From assembly GCA_021234155.1 (NCBI GenBank), contig JAJEKV010000060.1, positions 7,898,323-7,962,322 of the forward strand: 64,000 nucleotides of DNA, read 5' to 3'. The position numbers and the translations under genes were made by a program. Under the pieces are notes generated by a model, which worked only from the letters and a program-made list of their open reading frames with translations, did no database searches and had not been told where the DNA came from. Below are positions 1 through 10,696 of the stretch, piece by piece; the stretch's first letter is position 1, and each line of letters starts with the position of its first letter. This DNA comes from Isoetes taiwanensis. Lineage: Eukaryota > Streptophyta > Lycopodiopsida > Isoetales > Isoetaceae.

Positions 1-985
1 TCTAGGAGCTGCACACCAATGGTTATGGTAAATACAGAAACCAAGACAAAGTGTGTGATGCTATAACTTTAAGGTTGAGGCGCATAATAAATATTATGTT
101 GAAGAGCAGCAGATAGCCAATATATCCCCCAATTCCTATCCAGTACCAGTATGCATAAGGGAACAATCCTCTAGCCTTCAATATCATGACACCAATTGTA
201 TCTGAAGAATTACTTGGCTGCAGGCATACCCCTTTGTTGCATTAAGAGATGTAAGGTATGATGGTCATATCGTGGAGCTTGTCCTTACCTGATTCCATCG
301 GGGTGCTAGGAATTCATTGACAACAATTGCATTCTGTCCATACATCGATTGTGATAGCCAATATCCCCAGATCCACCAAGGGTGAACGCTTGCTGTTGGA
401 ATGGATATTTCTTTTACTTCTTTCTCATTATACATCATGATGTATTGATTTATGTTTCCATTTAGGATCCATGTTTAAAATATGGCTGTGGAAGGTGCAA
501 GGTTACCTCTTGATACAACGAAGCCACCAAGAACAAAGATAATTAGCAAGAAGAAAAAATCAAAGATATTCACGAGGACATCTGTTCGTCCTAAAGCAGC
601 AGTGAGAGTGAAGAGGGACATGCTCACTAAATGCTGACAGAAAAGCACAAGAATTTGGGAAGAGCCTGTAACATCAGCATCTTGAATAAGAATTTTGTTA
701 TCCAGCTATTCACATGTTTAATAGTAACAATCAAAATACAATACCTCTTCCAAATCATAAATTCTAGAAAAGACACCGGGTATCTTTATAATCCAATTTG
801 AAGGGCAACGCCCATGAAGGATAAAACATGAAGTCCCGGCCGCTTATAGAAGACAGGCAGCCTCATGGTTGTTAAGGATAGCTCTGCAAATTCACTAAAC
901 ATGATAAACGGAGAGGCCAAAGAAAAGGGAACCCATTAATATGGTTCCATCTCCCACTGTACTATGATAGGCTTTTCCAAATCAG
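1..985 (-). pseudogene. PDR-type ABCG transporter fragment, broken
   Basis: Reading the minus strand gives pieces of the transmembrane half of a full-size plant ABCG (PDR) transporter, an ATP-driven plasma-membrane exporter. From upstream to downstream: about 800-945 encodes TVGDGTILMGSLFFG and FAELSLTTMRLPVFYK; about 515-665 encodes LFTLTAALGRTDVLVNIF and FVLGGFVVSRG; 286-373 encodes [19 protein letters not shown] and [12 protein letters not shown] before a GTAAGG donor; 1-205 encodes GVMILKARGLFPYAYWYWI. These are hallmark blocks of the PDR family, in correct order with introns retained. After LPVFYKR the frame shifts twice within 60 bases: the DFMFYPSWA block lies in another frame and is followed by a further frame change. 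The nucleotide-binding domains are absent from the window. I read it as a decayed genomic copy rather than a retrocopy, because introns remain. The downstream end may continue beyond base 1. Confidence 0.75.
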
Positions 986-1244
986 CATCTTCCCCTGATA
1001 AAGGCACCTATTTTACAAATCAATTTCTAACAGTTTAAATCCATATTAATTTTCCGGTTTGCACCTAAGTCGCGAGGGCGAGCATAAGGAGCATAAGGAG
1101 CGATATGATGTGAAAATGCAAAGCAAGAAACAAATGAAATAATCCAAAGGCAAACATCTCGGGGATCGAAGCGAGATTTGGCTATGGCGGACAGAGTTCT
1201 TCCACCTTCCCGAACCCTGCTATGGCAGACAGAGTTCATCATGG

Positions 1245-1658
1245 ATGGTGCAAACAGACAGAACAGAGTATGGATCCTTTTGGTATGTCATCCTTGGGCT
1301 AGGAGTTAATTTCGCAGCATCTGGGCATGGCCAATCCTCAGCTAGCTACGTCGGTAGGCGGGATGGGGGTTCAGGAAGGGGCAATGCTTCAGAATCTCGG
1401 ATCTGTGAAGAGTTCATGGCAAAGCCAAGTTCCAGTTTCTCAGAAATCAAATTATTAGGAGAAGAGGCGGTCAAGCGAGTAAGAAGCAAAGGATTGATAA
1501 GATGCAAAGGGGAAGAAAACAGACCGATTTTTGAAACGGATGGGAGAATCTTTGCTGCTATCATGTGGAGCGGGATTTTCCTCTCTAGTAGTAGGCGGAA
1601 ATCTTTGAGTCCTCAACTCCGTGCCTCTTTGGCCAAGCTTTTTGAGGCACCTTCATAA
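1245..1658 (+). CDS. hypothetical ORF, 137 aa
   Basis: An open frame of 137 codons ending at 1658. I do not recognise a family. The C-terminal half, from an internal Met (MAKPSSSFSEIKLLGEE), is basic and serine-rich with one short hydrophobic stretch (IFAAIMWSGIFL). The opposite strand is also open over part of it, so coding status is unproven. It could be a first exon, since the bases after the stop contain no recognised partner. Low confidence. Confidence 0.15.
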   Translation: MVQTDRTEYGSFWYVILGLGVNFAASGHGQSSASYVGRRDGGSGRGNASESRICEEFMAKPSSSFSEIKLLGEEAVKRVRSKGLIRCKGEENRPIFETDGRIFAAIMWSGIFLSSSRRKSLSPQLRASLAKLFEAPS

Positions 1659-1659
1659 A

Positions 1660-2950
1660 ATTTTGGCTTGGTTTTCATATTGTTTAATGCGAATCAACTT
1701 AGAATTCATCTGAATGACTGTAAGATCTTACCTTAAAGCTTCATTCCTTGCAGAGAGATAAAACTGGGAAGCAGAGAATTTGAAGCAGTCGAAGCGGCCG
1801 TCCTTGGAGATGCTTGGAGCGTCTAGCTATGCCGGAACAGGGATGGCGCGAGTGCTGAAGTACGAAAGCCAGGATTACTTGCAAAGCAAGAAACAGAGCA
1901 AGAAGCAGAAAAAAGAAATATTTTTCTATTAAAAAAAATACACGTGTCGTGCTCAAGGTTTTTCCTGGGACGGAAATATTTCATCAAACAAAAAATCAAA
2001 CAGCCTTATATATGTTGTGATAGAGGTTGGCTTCTTGACAAACGCCACCTCCATGACATATTTTTCCAAATTAATTGTTCACTTTGCCAAGCTTTAGCAA
2101 CTATGGATTTTAATTGCTCTCTTTGTTTATAGATCTTCAAACTTTTCTTCCTTTTTTGCATTGTCTAGCTCAAATTTTTGCTTTCTAGGTGATCTTTGAT
2201 ACTAGCAAGCTTTGTTTTATGCTTTAGCATATTGTGGCTTCAAAGTCTCTTCTATTGCCAAAGCACTGCCATGTTGACATGTGCAGACACAATTTGTTAT
2301 AATTCTCCTCCTTAGTGGATACTTTCTAGTTTCCGCAATCTTTTTCTTGCTAAGCCTACTCTCATTCTATTTCTTCTTGCTAGTCCCAAGTCATTCAATT
2401 TTTTCTTGCTACTTTCCTTCATTTTCTTCTTGCCAATTACACCATCCTTCTTTGGCATATCCTGGTTTCACTTCTTCCTGGCTGGAGTGTCTAATACACA
2501 TTCAACTTTACTATCATTAAGATCTGCCTCTGAACCATCTACCTTGTCGTCCCTAATTTTACCAGTGCTTCTCAATTGCCTTGGGTTAAACATCTTATTT
2601 TGATCCCCTAAATCTGCAAGATCTAGTTCATAGTCATCATCATCCCTTGCATGTCTCAACCTTCTCTTTGTGCTAGTAGAAGGGAACTTCAAGGGCTCCG
2701 GCAGAACATCTAAAGTGGCTTAAACATCAGGCTGAACTATCTTTGATTCCAAATCAGATTTTCTATGAGTTGCTTTAGGATCAAAAGAAGAAACCTACTC
2801 TATTCCTCTTGGAACACACTCATACAAGTTCAACATAAAGGTCTTCAGGGATGTTGCATTCACATTCCATGTCTCTTCCTTCTTTTATAATAATGCAACA
2901 CACTTCACATGATATTCATGTTCACATTCAAGAATTAGACATCTTATATT
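1660..2950. other. intergenic, no gene recognised
   Basis: AT-rich sequence with many stops. A 74-codon minus-strand frame at 2468-2692 is acidic (ARDDDDYELDLADLGDQ) but has no recognised domain. I see no RNA gene or repeat here. Confidence 0.4.
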
Positions 2951-2952
2951 TA

Positions 2953-2981
2953 CTAGTTATGGTGCCCGGCGTTGCCGGGCT
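2953..2981 (-). mobile_element. Helitron 3' terminus
   Basis: On the minus strand the sequence reads GCCCGGC-AAC-GCCGGGC, then 8 bases, then CTAG followed by T. This is the diagnostic Helitron 3' end: a short GC-rich hairpin (7-bp perfect stem, 3-nt loop) about 10 nt before a terminal CTRR, inserted next to a T. Helitrons are rolling-circle DNA transposons; most copies are non-autonomous. The body would lie to the right, at higher coordinates. I found no convincing TC 5' end or Rep/helicase coding sequence, so the element's length is undefined. Confidence 0.65.
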
Positions 2982-3299
2982 TTAGTAACAATTTGAAGTG
3001 GTTGTTTCGTTGTTGTCTAGAATAACAATGTGGCCGGGAGGGGGCAAGGTAATATAGAGTTGAATTGAATTGAATGTGTTCTTATCGTCCGCGATCAAGC
3101 TTTTAAGAGATAAAGCTAAAAAAAACCAAGAAATTATAGATTTGATCTCAAATGTTGAATTGTAGAGATGTTGTAGTGCATTGTTTTGTTCATATGATTT
3201 TTCTACCATAATGATTTTATGGTGAGGCATTGGTAGGCTTTAGCAACCTATAGAAATTTGTGTTGCAACGTAATAGCAAGAATAGTTATAGTTGAAGTT

Positions 3300-3900
3300 A
3301 GGCATGCCCGTCTTGGGTTTGGAGAGAGATAGTGGCGTTTAGCAGTACTTATGAATTTATTATGATGAATAGGCCTTCATGGTTGTGAACAAACAGAGTC
3401 CCTAATTTTTGAACTACACGATAGGACAAAGAATGCAATGGACAAAAATGTGTGTCAAAGTTTTGCATTTGGCATTATGAAATATGGAAGGTTTAATACA
3501 TGGTCATAGTGGTTTCTGGAAATGTATATGATATGCCTGGAAATGTAGAAGTAAGGAAACATTGCAAAAGAAGACCATAGCTAGGGATATGGGTGACTAC
3601 TGTCGTGATCATGCCCCACTTAGGCGTTGGACGTGTGGGATTATTAAATTGAAAAATGCCAATAGTCAAGCTTTAATGCAAACATAAAGCGTATGGACCT
3701 ATGATATTGCACATTTTTGGATTTCTTTTCGTAGATGAACTTATTTCATCTTAATCTTTGTAAAGCACCATGTCCCCAATATAAACAACATAATGAGCCC
3801 ATAGAACCAAACACTTACGAACGTAAACAACATTTGAGCTCATACAACCAAATTTTCATCGATAGTTTTAATTCATCTTATCTATGCAAAAAACCTTAAC
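3300..3900. other. intergenic, no gene recognised
   Basis: AT-rich, stop-dense sequence. It may be the body of the non-autonomous Helitron whose 3' end lies at 2953. Confidence 0.3.
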
Positions 3901-3921
3901 CACTTAATATTTGAACCCATT

Positions 3922-4140
3922 CAACTAACGTGGCTCCACTTGTTTCACCAAACATAATCAGACATTTGAAATCGTAACAGAACAAATTTGGGAGCAAGTG
4001 AAATAACCCATGTGATGTGATGCACGACTCTCAACTAACGTGGCTCCACTTGTTTCACCAAACATAATCAGACATTTGAAATAGTAACAGAACAAATTTG
4101 GGAGCAAGTGAAATAACCCCGTGATGTGATGCACGACTCT
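3922..4140. repeat. 110-bp tandem duplication, two copies
   Basis: The unit beginning CAACTAACGTGGCTCCACTT occurs at 3922 and again at 4032, head to tail, and runs to GCACGACTCT each time. The copies differ at only a few positions (TCGTAAC versus TAGTAAC, CCCATGTG versus CCCCGTG), so the duplication is fairly recent. No coding potential is evident. Confidence 0.9.
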
Positions 4141-5507
4141 ATTTTTAATACATCCAACATTTTGCCATTACATTACATAAAAGTACATTTTGGAGGACTG
4201 CAATTCTTCCCTGAGATTACACACATCATGAATACAGTAGAGGGAATTTACTTTACATTTGGTATTGATGGCTTGATAAAATGGTCACGCTGTTTATAAA
4301 TCATGAATCAAAAGCTTTCTTGAGTAGAACATTCTCCCGATCTTGAGTAGAACATTTTCCCGACTTTGGATTTTCTAACCAAATATGCCTTGGCTCTTTC
4401 TTGAACTTTTTTGCACTTGGTAAGGGCATGTTTCTTGTATTTCACCCCAAATTATATGGTCTACAAAGAAACGCAAAACAACTACAAATGTTTTTAGATT
4501 CATGTTGGTACAATATGAGCGGGCAATAGGAAAATATGTTGTCCATACAAACATTATTATACATGATTGAACAGGCGAATGGAATGTAGGTCTTAATCTT
4601 CTAGAATAGCCGAACCTAAAATCCATATTCAAAACATACACAAATGTGGATTTCGATGGCGAATGGATAGGAAGCAGTAGCAGCGCAATAGGGAATGGGT
4701 AGATCCGGGACATTGTGTTAGATGAGTCTGGGGGAGACTTTATTCTCACGAAGAGCAGGGACCTCCATAGACATCAACCGTAATAACTCATCGCCATTAG
4801 ACTTAGCCTATGATGGGTTCATCACGGAAATTAGATTTGGTCAACATAAAACAAATAGAACTTATAATGCGCTTCACATTAGTAAACTGGCTTAAGGATG
4901 AGCAATATCAATTTGCCTAGTGCTGAACAGTTTAATGTGCTTAGTGCTGAATAGTTTAATGTGCCTAGTCATCCTCCAGATTCACAAAAAGCTGCAGAAA
5001 TCTAAGCCCATGCATCTTTGCTCTTCTTTGCCAAATTAGAAGTCACAAAAATTTAAACAATAGGATAACTTGCACATACTCATATGTTGCGTATAGTTAT
5101 AGCTATAAAATGTAGAATATACTGAGCAATAATGAAAGTAACTATATATAACTGTCAGGGACAAACGTAGCTGGCTACACATGATAAGCCTGACCCGGTC
5201 TTGGTGGCTTTCTAAGTGCTTGAAGGCCGAATACAAATTCATGTAATAGAGAACTCAAATCATTAATCTGATGGATAAGGTGTTCTGTACAACCAAGTCT
5301 TATGCCCAAATGTGCTGCTACATAAGGTGTTGTAAGAGAGCTATATTGGTTCTGTGTCACCAATGTCTTGCATTACATTAGGCGCAGAGTTTATTCTTGG
5401 TTTGGCAAAGTCAACAAAATTCATAATTGTAGGTATCTTGCGATATAGAGCCTGAAAAATCCATGAAAAATGCTAATTCCCTAGTAAAAATGGAGTATGG
5501 ACATTTT
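4141..5507. other. intergenic, no gene recognised
   Basis: No coding family recognised. A 27-bp direct repeat (TGCTGAACAGTTTAATGTGC and a variant) occurs at about 4920-4975. The longest frame, 4375-4749 on the minus strand, is 124 codons with no recognisable motif. Confidence 0.35.
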
Positions 5508-6960
5508 TGAAGCAACCAAGTAGGATCTGATCATTCCCTTTGTTTCTAAGTCTCCATCATTGACCCTTTTTTTATGAGCTCGTGAAGGGGTAATTTTAAA
5601 GTGCATGAATAGCATTTCATATGCTCTTGAAGGATAGATGCAACATATAATAGAGAATTGGTCATTGATCTAATGGATAAGACATGAACTTGAAAAGATA
5701 GTCTTGGAAAGGGACTCACACAGTGGAAGTTATGAGTAGCCACACCGCTTAGCATAACCTGTGTGTTCTTTATCGGGAAGTTGTTGTTTGGATTTGTGTA
5801 AATGGTGAGTTCACGGTTTCAAGCTTGCTGGATTGCTATCTTGCATGCATAGAGGAGCCAATAGTAAGTGCTCTCAAAAAATAACAATGGATTTGGATTC
5901 CATATATAGAACTGTAATATGACAACTTCGAGAATCCTACGGTTGATAATCTTATACACAAAACGAAATCATGTTGTGTGACAACAAAAAAAGGACGAGA
6001 AGAATGTACACTTGGGATCACCATAAAACTTGGTTGTACATAGCTCCTGCATGCATGGAGGAGCCAATGAAGCAACCAAGTAGGATCTGATCTCGTTCCT
6101 TTGTTCCTAAGTCTCCGATCATTGACCTTTTTTTATGAGCTCGTGAAGGGTAACTCTAAAGTGCATGAATAGCATTTCATATGCTCTTGAAGGATAGATG
6201 CAACATATAATAGAGAATTGATCATTGATCTAATGGATAAGACATGAACTTGAAAAGATAGTCTTGGAAAGGCACTCACACGTGGAAGTTATGAGTAGCC
6301 ACACCTCTTAGCATAACTTGTGTGTTCTTTATCGAGGAAGTTGTTTGGATTTGTGTAAATGGTGAGTTCACGGTTTCAAGCTTGCTTTGGATTGCTATCC
6401 CGCATGCATGGAGGAGCCAATAGTAAGTGCTCTCAAGAAATAACAATGGATTTGGATTCCATATATAGAACGTAATATGACAACTCAAAATCCTACGATT
6501 GATAATCTTATACACAAAAACGAAATCATGTTGTGTCACAAAGAAAAGAGATCCAAATCATAAAATCACATGCCCCATCCTAAATCTGTTCTTCTAGAGT
6601 TAGAAACCACGGCATTGTTTTTAAAAAGGACGGAAGAATGTATTCTCACTTGGTATCACCATAAAACTTGGTTGTACATAGCTCCTACATGCATGGAGGA
6701 GCCAATAGTAAGCTCTCTCAAAAGAAATAACAATGGATTTGGATTCCATATATAGAACGTAATATGACAACTTCGAGAATCCTACGGTTGATAATCTTAT
6801 ACACAAAACGAAACCATGTTGTGTGACAAAGAAAAAGAGATCCAAATCATAAAATCATGTGGCCCATCCTAAATCTGTTCTTCTAGAGCTAGAAACCACG
6901 GCATTGTTTTAAAAAAAAGGACAGGAAGAATGTACACTTGGGATCACCATAAAACACCAA
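5508..6960. repeat. segmental tandem duplication, about 560-bp unit, third partial copy
   Basis: AGCAACCAAGTAGGATCTGA begins a unit at 5511 that recurs at 6071, a period of 560. Both copies carry GCATTTCATATGCTCTTGAA and GTAAATGGTGAGTTCACGG. The inner block around GGAGGAGCCAATAGTAAG occurs three times (about 5853, 6410 and 6696), so the last part has been duplicated again with a period near 285. The copies differ by scattered substitutions and short indels. All small frames in this stretch are parallel artefacts of the duplication. Confidence 0.85.
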
Positions 6961-6994
6961 AACCTTGGGGATGATCACTTACCACTACCGAGAC

Positions 6995-7348
6995 TCAAAT
7001 GAAGATAGAAGTTTTGAAATGTAGATTGGCCAAAACTTGCAAGGAAATATTCTTCGTGGCTGCTTTGCATGCCGAGATTGGGCCAAAATCCACCGCATAA
7101 ACTTGCTCCTGTACCTTTGCTTCCATGTCTACATCATGTGCAAGCATCACTGCGTCCTTAAAGCACGTCCCCATTTCTCTTTTGACCCTTCTTAGATCTT
7201 TTGTTCTGCCGCATTGCAGGTAGAATGCTTGGCAAAGGAGCAAAGAAATTAAAGCATTAACCTTGACGAAGTCACGCAAATCTGCCTGTAGAGAATCCTT
7301 CGGGATAAACAATAAACAAATAATATCTACCTTGGCCAAGTTGCGCAA
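6995..7348 (-). CDS. hypothetical ORF, 117 aa
   Basis: An open minus-strand frame with a soluble, charged composition (GRTKDLRRVKREMGTCFKDA; DVDMEAKVQEQVYAVDFG). A possible AG acceptor (TCTCTACAG) precedes the ADLRDFVKV segment, and a frame ending LPYMLDLIAQLGQ followed by GTAGAT lies just upstream, but the intron implied would be only about 45 nt, shorter than most plant introns. No family recognised. It may be an exon relic. Confidence 0.2.
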   Translation of the reverse strand: MRNLAKVDIICLLFIPKDSLQADLRDFVKVNALISLLLCQAFYLQCGRTKDLRRVKREMGTCFKDAVMLAHDVDMEAKVQEQVYAVDFGPISACKAATKNISLQVLANLHFKTSIFI

Positions 7349-7639
7349 TCAGGTCGAGCATATACGGCAGCGATTCACGTCCTTGTAGGCCAGGAAACAG
7401 GTGCAGGCCAGGAAACAGGTGTCTTCCATGCTCGCTCTTCACAAAAAATTTCCAAAAACAGATCATCGCAGGGAAAAACTCTTCCAGAAATCATACCAAT
7501 CTAAAATATTCGATTTTTGGATAATCAGAAAACATCTCCGGGCGTTAAAAAATTCCAGAACCTTAGGCAAAGCAACCTGGAAAAAAATCCAAAAACTTTT
7601 CGGAACGCCGGAAAAACCAAACTTAAACAATAGGATATG

Positions 7640-8440
7640 AACATTTAATCTACAAGCACTATAATTACTTTGTAGAAAATCTGGAAGCCTTCTTTTGATG
7701 GTGTTAATACAGAAAGGAGAATTGGTAATTTGCTTCAGACTTTCAAGGTGGCTTGCATGTTCTTTTGCTGCATTTATCTCAGTGTTCTTTTAAATTTTTG
7801 AGCTTCCAATATTTACTTCTTGACAAGAAGTTCAAGATCTGGAGGTTTAAAAACAACCTCCAAAGACTCACATGCATATTCTTTATACTGCAATTCCTAT
7901 TCTAACGATGTGATGTGATTTCTAGCTCTATGTCCTTTGTATTAACCAAAGCTTTCTTCTGGATAACTTTAACTTCTTTGTACTACCTTTTTCAGGCAAC
8001 CTTTTATATTATTTATCGTTCAATTTCTCATCAAGAGCCAGAATGATAACAATATTTTTTTTTTCCAATGTCTACCATTTTAATCTCAAGCTTCCTTATG
8101 TTTTTGTCACTATTCCAATTTATGGTTCAAATTAGTCCGATGTAGAATAGGCTTAGTAATTACTTTTGCAAAAATATCAGGCTTGGAATAAATTTTAGCT
8201 TTTGCCTTTTGAACATTTTTTCTCGGTCCATATTTCTTGTACATATTACTTGTGCACCATATAAAACCCAATCTATTTTACGACTTTTCGGGGATCAAGC
8301 AATCCTTCATTGCAACGCAAAGGCATAAACAACGTCTCATTCTTGCAAGGATTGACAATCTAGCATTCTATAAATTGTGCTTTCGACTGCTATGCTAGTA
8401 TTGAATCAATTCCATCTATTTTGCAACATGGAATAATTTA
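7640..8440. other. intergenic, no gene recognised
   Basis: AT-rich sequence with stops in all frames. No repeat or RNA gene recognised. Confidence 0.4.
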
Positions 8441-9030
8441 AGGGCTAAACTTAGCTATTTGGCGATTTTTTAGCATATTTTCGAAAAAACTTGGCTAAAG
8501 TAAATGGAAAAACTTGGGAAAAAATTAATAATTTTAGCTTAACGTTTTTCTGGACTTGCACCAACCACGAGCTCTTTAGCCAAACGCTAAAGTAAGAGAG
8601 TGAAATTTTGTATTGTTTAGCTAAACCATAGAAACTTTTAGAATGAATTTCGGGCTAGTTTAGCTAATATCATTCTAGTTTATAAGAAATATATGATTAG
8701 TAATTTAGTTTCTAGCATTAGAGATTAATTTGAGTCATAGATTTTGCTAGTTAGCATTACTTTAGAAAGTTTTTCACAAAGAAAATAACTAAAATAAGTG
8801 GAAACAATTGAAAAAAAGTATAGTAATTTGGTTTAATAATTTCCGTTGGCCATGCCATAGAAATTTTTGGGATGATGTTTACGTTAGTTTAGCTAAACGC
8901 TAGAAAGTATGAGAGGAAAAATATGTAGAGTTTAGCTAAACCACAGAAAGTTTTGGGATTAATATCGAGCAAGTTTAGCTAAAGTCATTCTGGCTAATAA
9001 GAAATATGCGATTAGTACTTTATTCCCTGT
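8440..9030. repeat. diverged tandem duplication, about 315 bp, TTTAGCTAAA-rich
   Basis: Two diverged copies lie head to tail. GTTTAGCTAAACCATAGAAA (about 8617) corresponds to GTTTAGCTAAACCACAGAAA (about 8930), and AAACGCTAAAGTAAGAGAG (8582) to AAACGCTAGAAAGTATGAGAG (about 8895). The palindrome TTTAGCTAAA or close variants recurs several times in each copy. No coding potential. Confidence 0.7.
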
Positions 9031-9419
9031 TTTGCAATCAACTATTCTATTCCAAACAATGTTGTGAACAATCAAATGAGATCTTTTTTGAGGCTCTTAA
9101 AACTTTTTCAGCAAATGCTACGATGGGATATTGTTTCTTGGGCAGCTATGTAGCTTTATTGTGCTTTGTGTAATCGTTAGAATTGTGTCTGCAACTGTCA
9201 ACAAAAATGATGAGAACTTCAAGGAGTCTAAAGCTTCAAGCATTGTATTTGCATCAGTACCATTGTAGTACTTGCAAGAAATGTGAGCAGTTCTTTGAAT
9301 CTGACAACTGGCTAGAACATGTTTGAAAAAATGTGTATAGAACTTTAATGAGTTTAATTCCATGAGATTTGAGCATTGCATATGTCTGTTTGCATAAATG
9401 AACGCGTGGTTCCATGGGT

Positions 9420-10393
9420 GAGCTAGAGAACGCGTGCCGCGTCAGCGATCCCCGCATCCGTACCCAACTTACTCACCCTAAATCTACTCAAAGTGCATGA
9501 TGCCCCATACGGGTCACACCACTGCACCCAGGGAGTGTCAGATCCATACCCGGCCCTCCACGTGACCGGCTATCAGGCCTAGCCCACTGTAGGAGTCTCA
9601 GGAGCCTTTTATGCTCATGCAAGACCCCACCCCCTACTTCACCACTGTGTCCCTTGTTTGGTGCTAAGCCAGACCATAGCGTCTATGACCCGGTGGGTTC
9701 TTGTGCACAGGCCGAAACTAGTAGGGTGTTAACGGAAGTACTAGGAGCATTCTGTACTCAAGCTCAGAGGCCTCTACCTCCCTTTTAATCCCTGTTTACT
9801 GGAACTACTAAACTAACTCATAGAGACATCGACCATCCCATAACAGAGCATCATTTATAACTGAAAAGTATTCCTAATTACCAAAGAAGGGTTAATCTCA
9901 ACCAAAACTAGCCAGAAAAGAATACTAGAGTATTATTTTAGAATTTGCAAGTTAAACTACCACTAACCAGAGTTTCGGCTGGACCCGTTGTCAAGGGGTG
10001 CTTCCATAGTGCTGTACTGGAGTAGCAGCGACAGGTAGAGGGTGTCTTGGCGATTGGAAGATGTTCAACAATCGTACTTTCTGGCGCTTAGCTTTGCTCT
10101 TTAGTGCTTGGCGGGTCGAAATTGGGGCACGAGATGGGGGTGGCGGCGCCTTTGGTGGCTCGGTTTAGAAACCCCATGCCGGCCACTTTCGATTATGCCA
10201 ATTGGCGCCTTCCCACCATTAGGTGACTTAATAGCAAGTATTTAGATAATTATCCTTTATATTTAATTTAACATAGCTAATTAAATCCATTGTGGCCAAC
10301 CCCCTAGGTTATCATACCTCAGGTGGCGTATCCATACCGAAAGGCGTGTCAATATATTTATATTACAATCGTATAAATACTTGGAACGTCACA
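9420..10393 (-). mobile_element. Ty3/gypsy 3' LTR (inner edge defined)
   Basis: On the minus strand a polypurine tract TAAGGAGGGGAGAA (10394-10407) is followed directly by TGTGACGTTCCAAG, a typical LTR start, at 10393. The LTR should extend to lower coordinates. A TATA-like AATATAAATATATT lies 25-50 bases inside it. The outer end is not proven; about 9420 is my estimate from the change to GC-richer sequence. The element's other LTR is not in the window, so LTR identity and target-site duplication cannot be tested. Confidence 0.6.
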
Positions 10394-10696
10394 TTCTCCC
10401 CTCCTTAGAATTAATGCTGTCCTCAGCATTGGGGTTAGTTAGGAATGTAGGAAGAAATACATTACGAAGGAAGGTAATTCCTTATTTTTCGAAAAGTCAT
10501 ACATATATTCAAAACTTTAAAGTTTGTAAAAGAGTTCAAGCACCGTGGTGCATTCGACATGATTATCATAATCAAAACAAAAAGTTCAAGGACCGAAGTC
10601 CAATACCAACATCAGTGGACAATAAACAAAACATGTAGGCAAAATAAAACTGAAGAGTTCGGGTCATCAGTAACCCACCTGGAAAATGCGTGGGGT

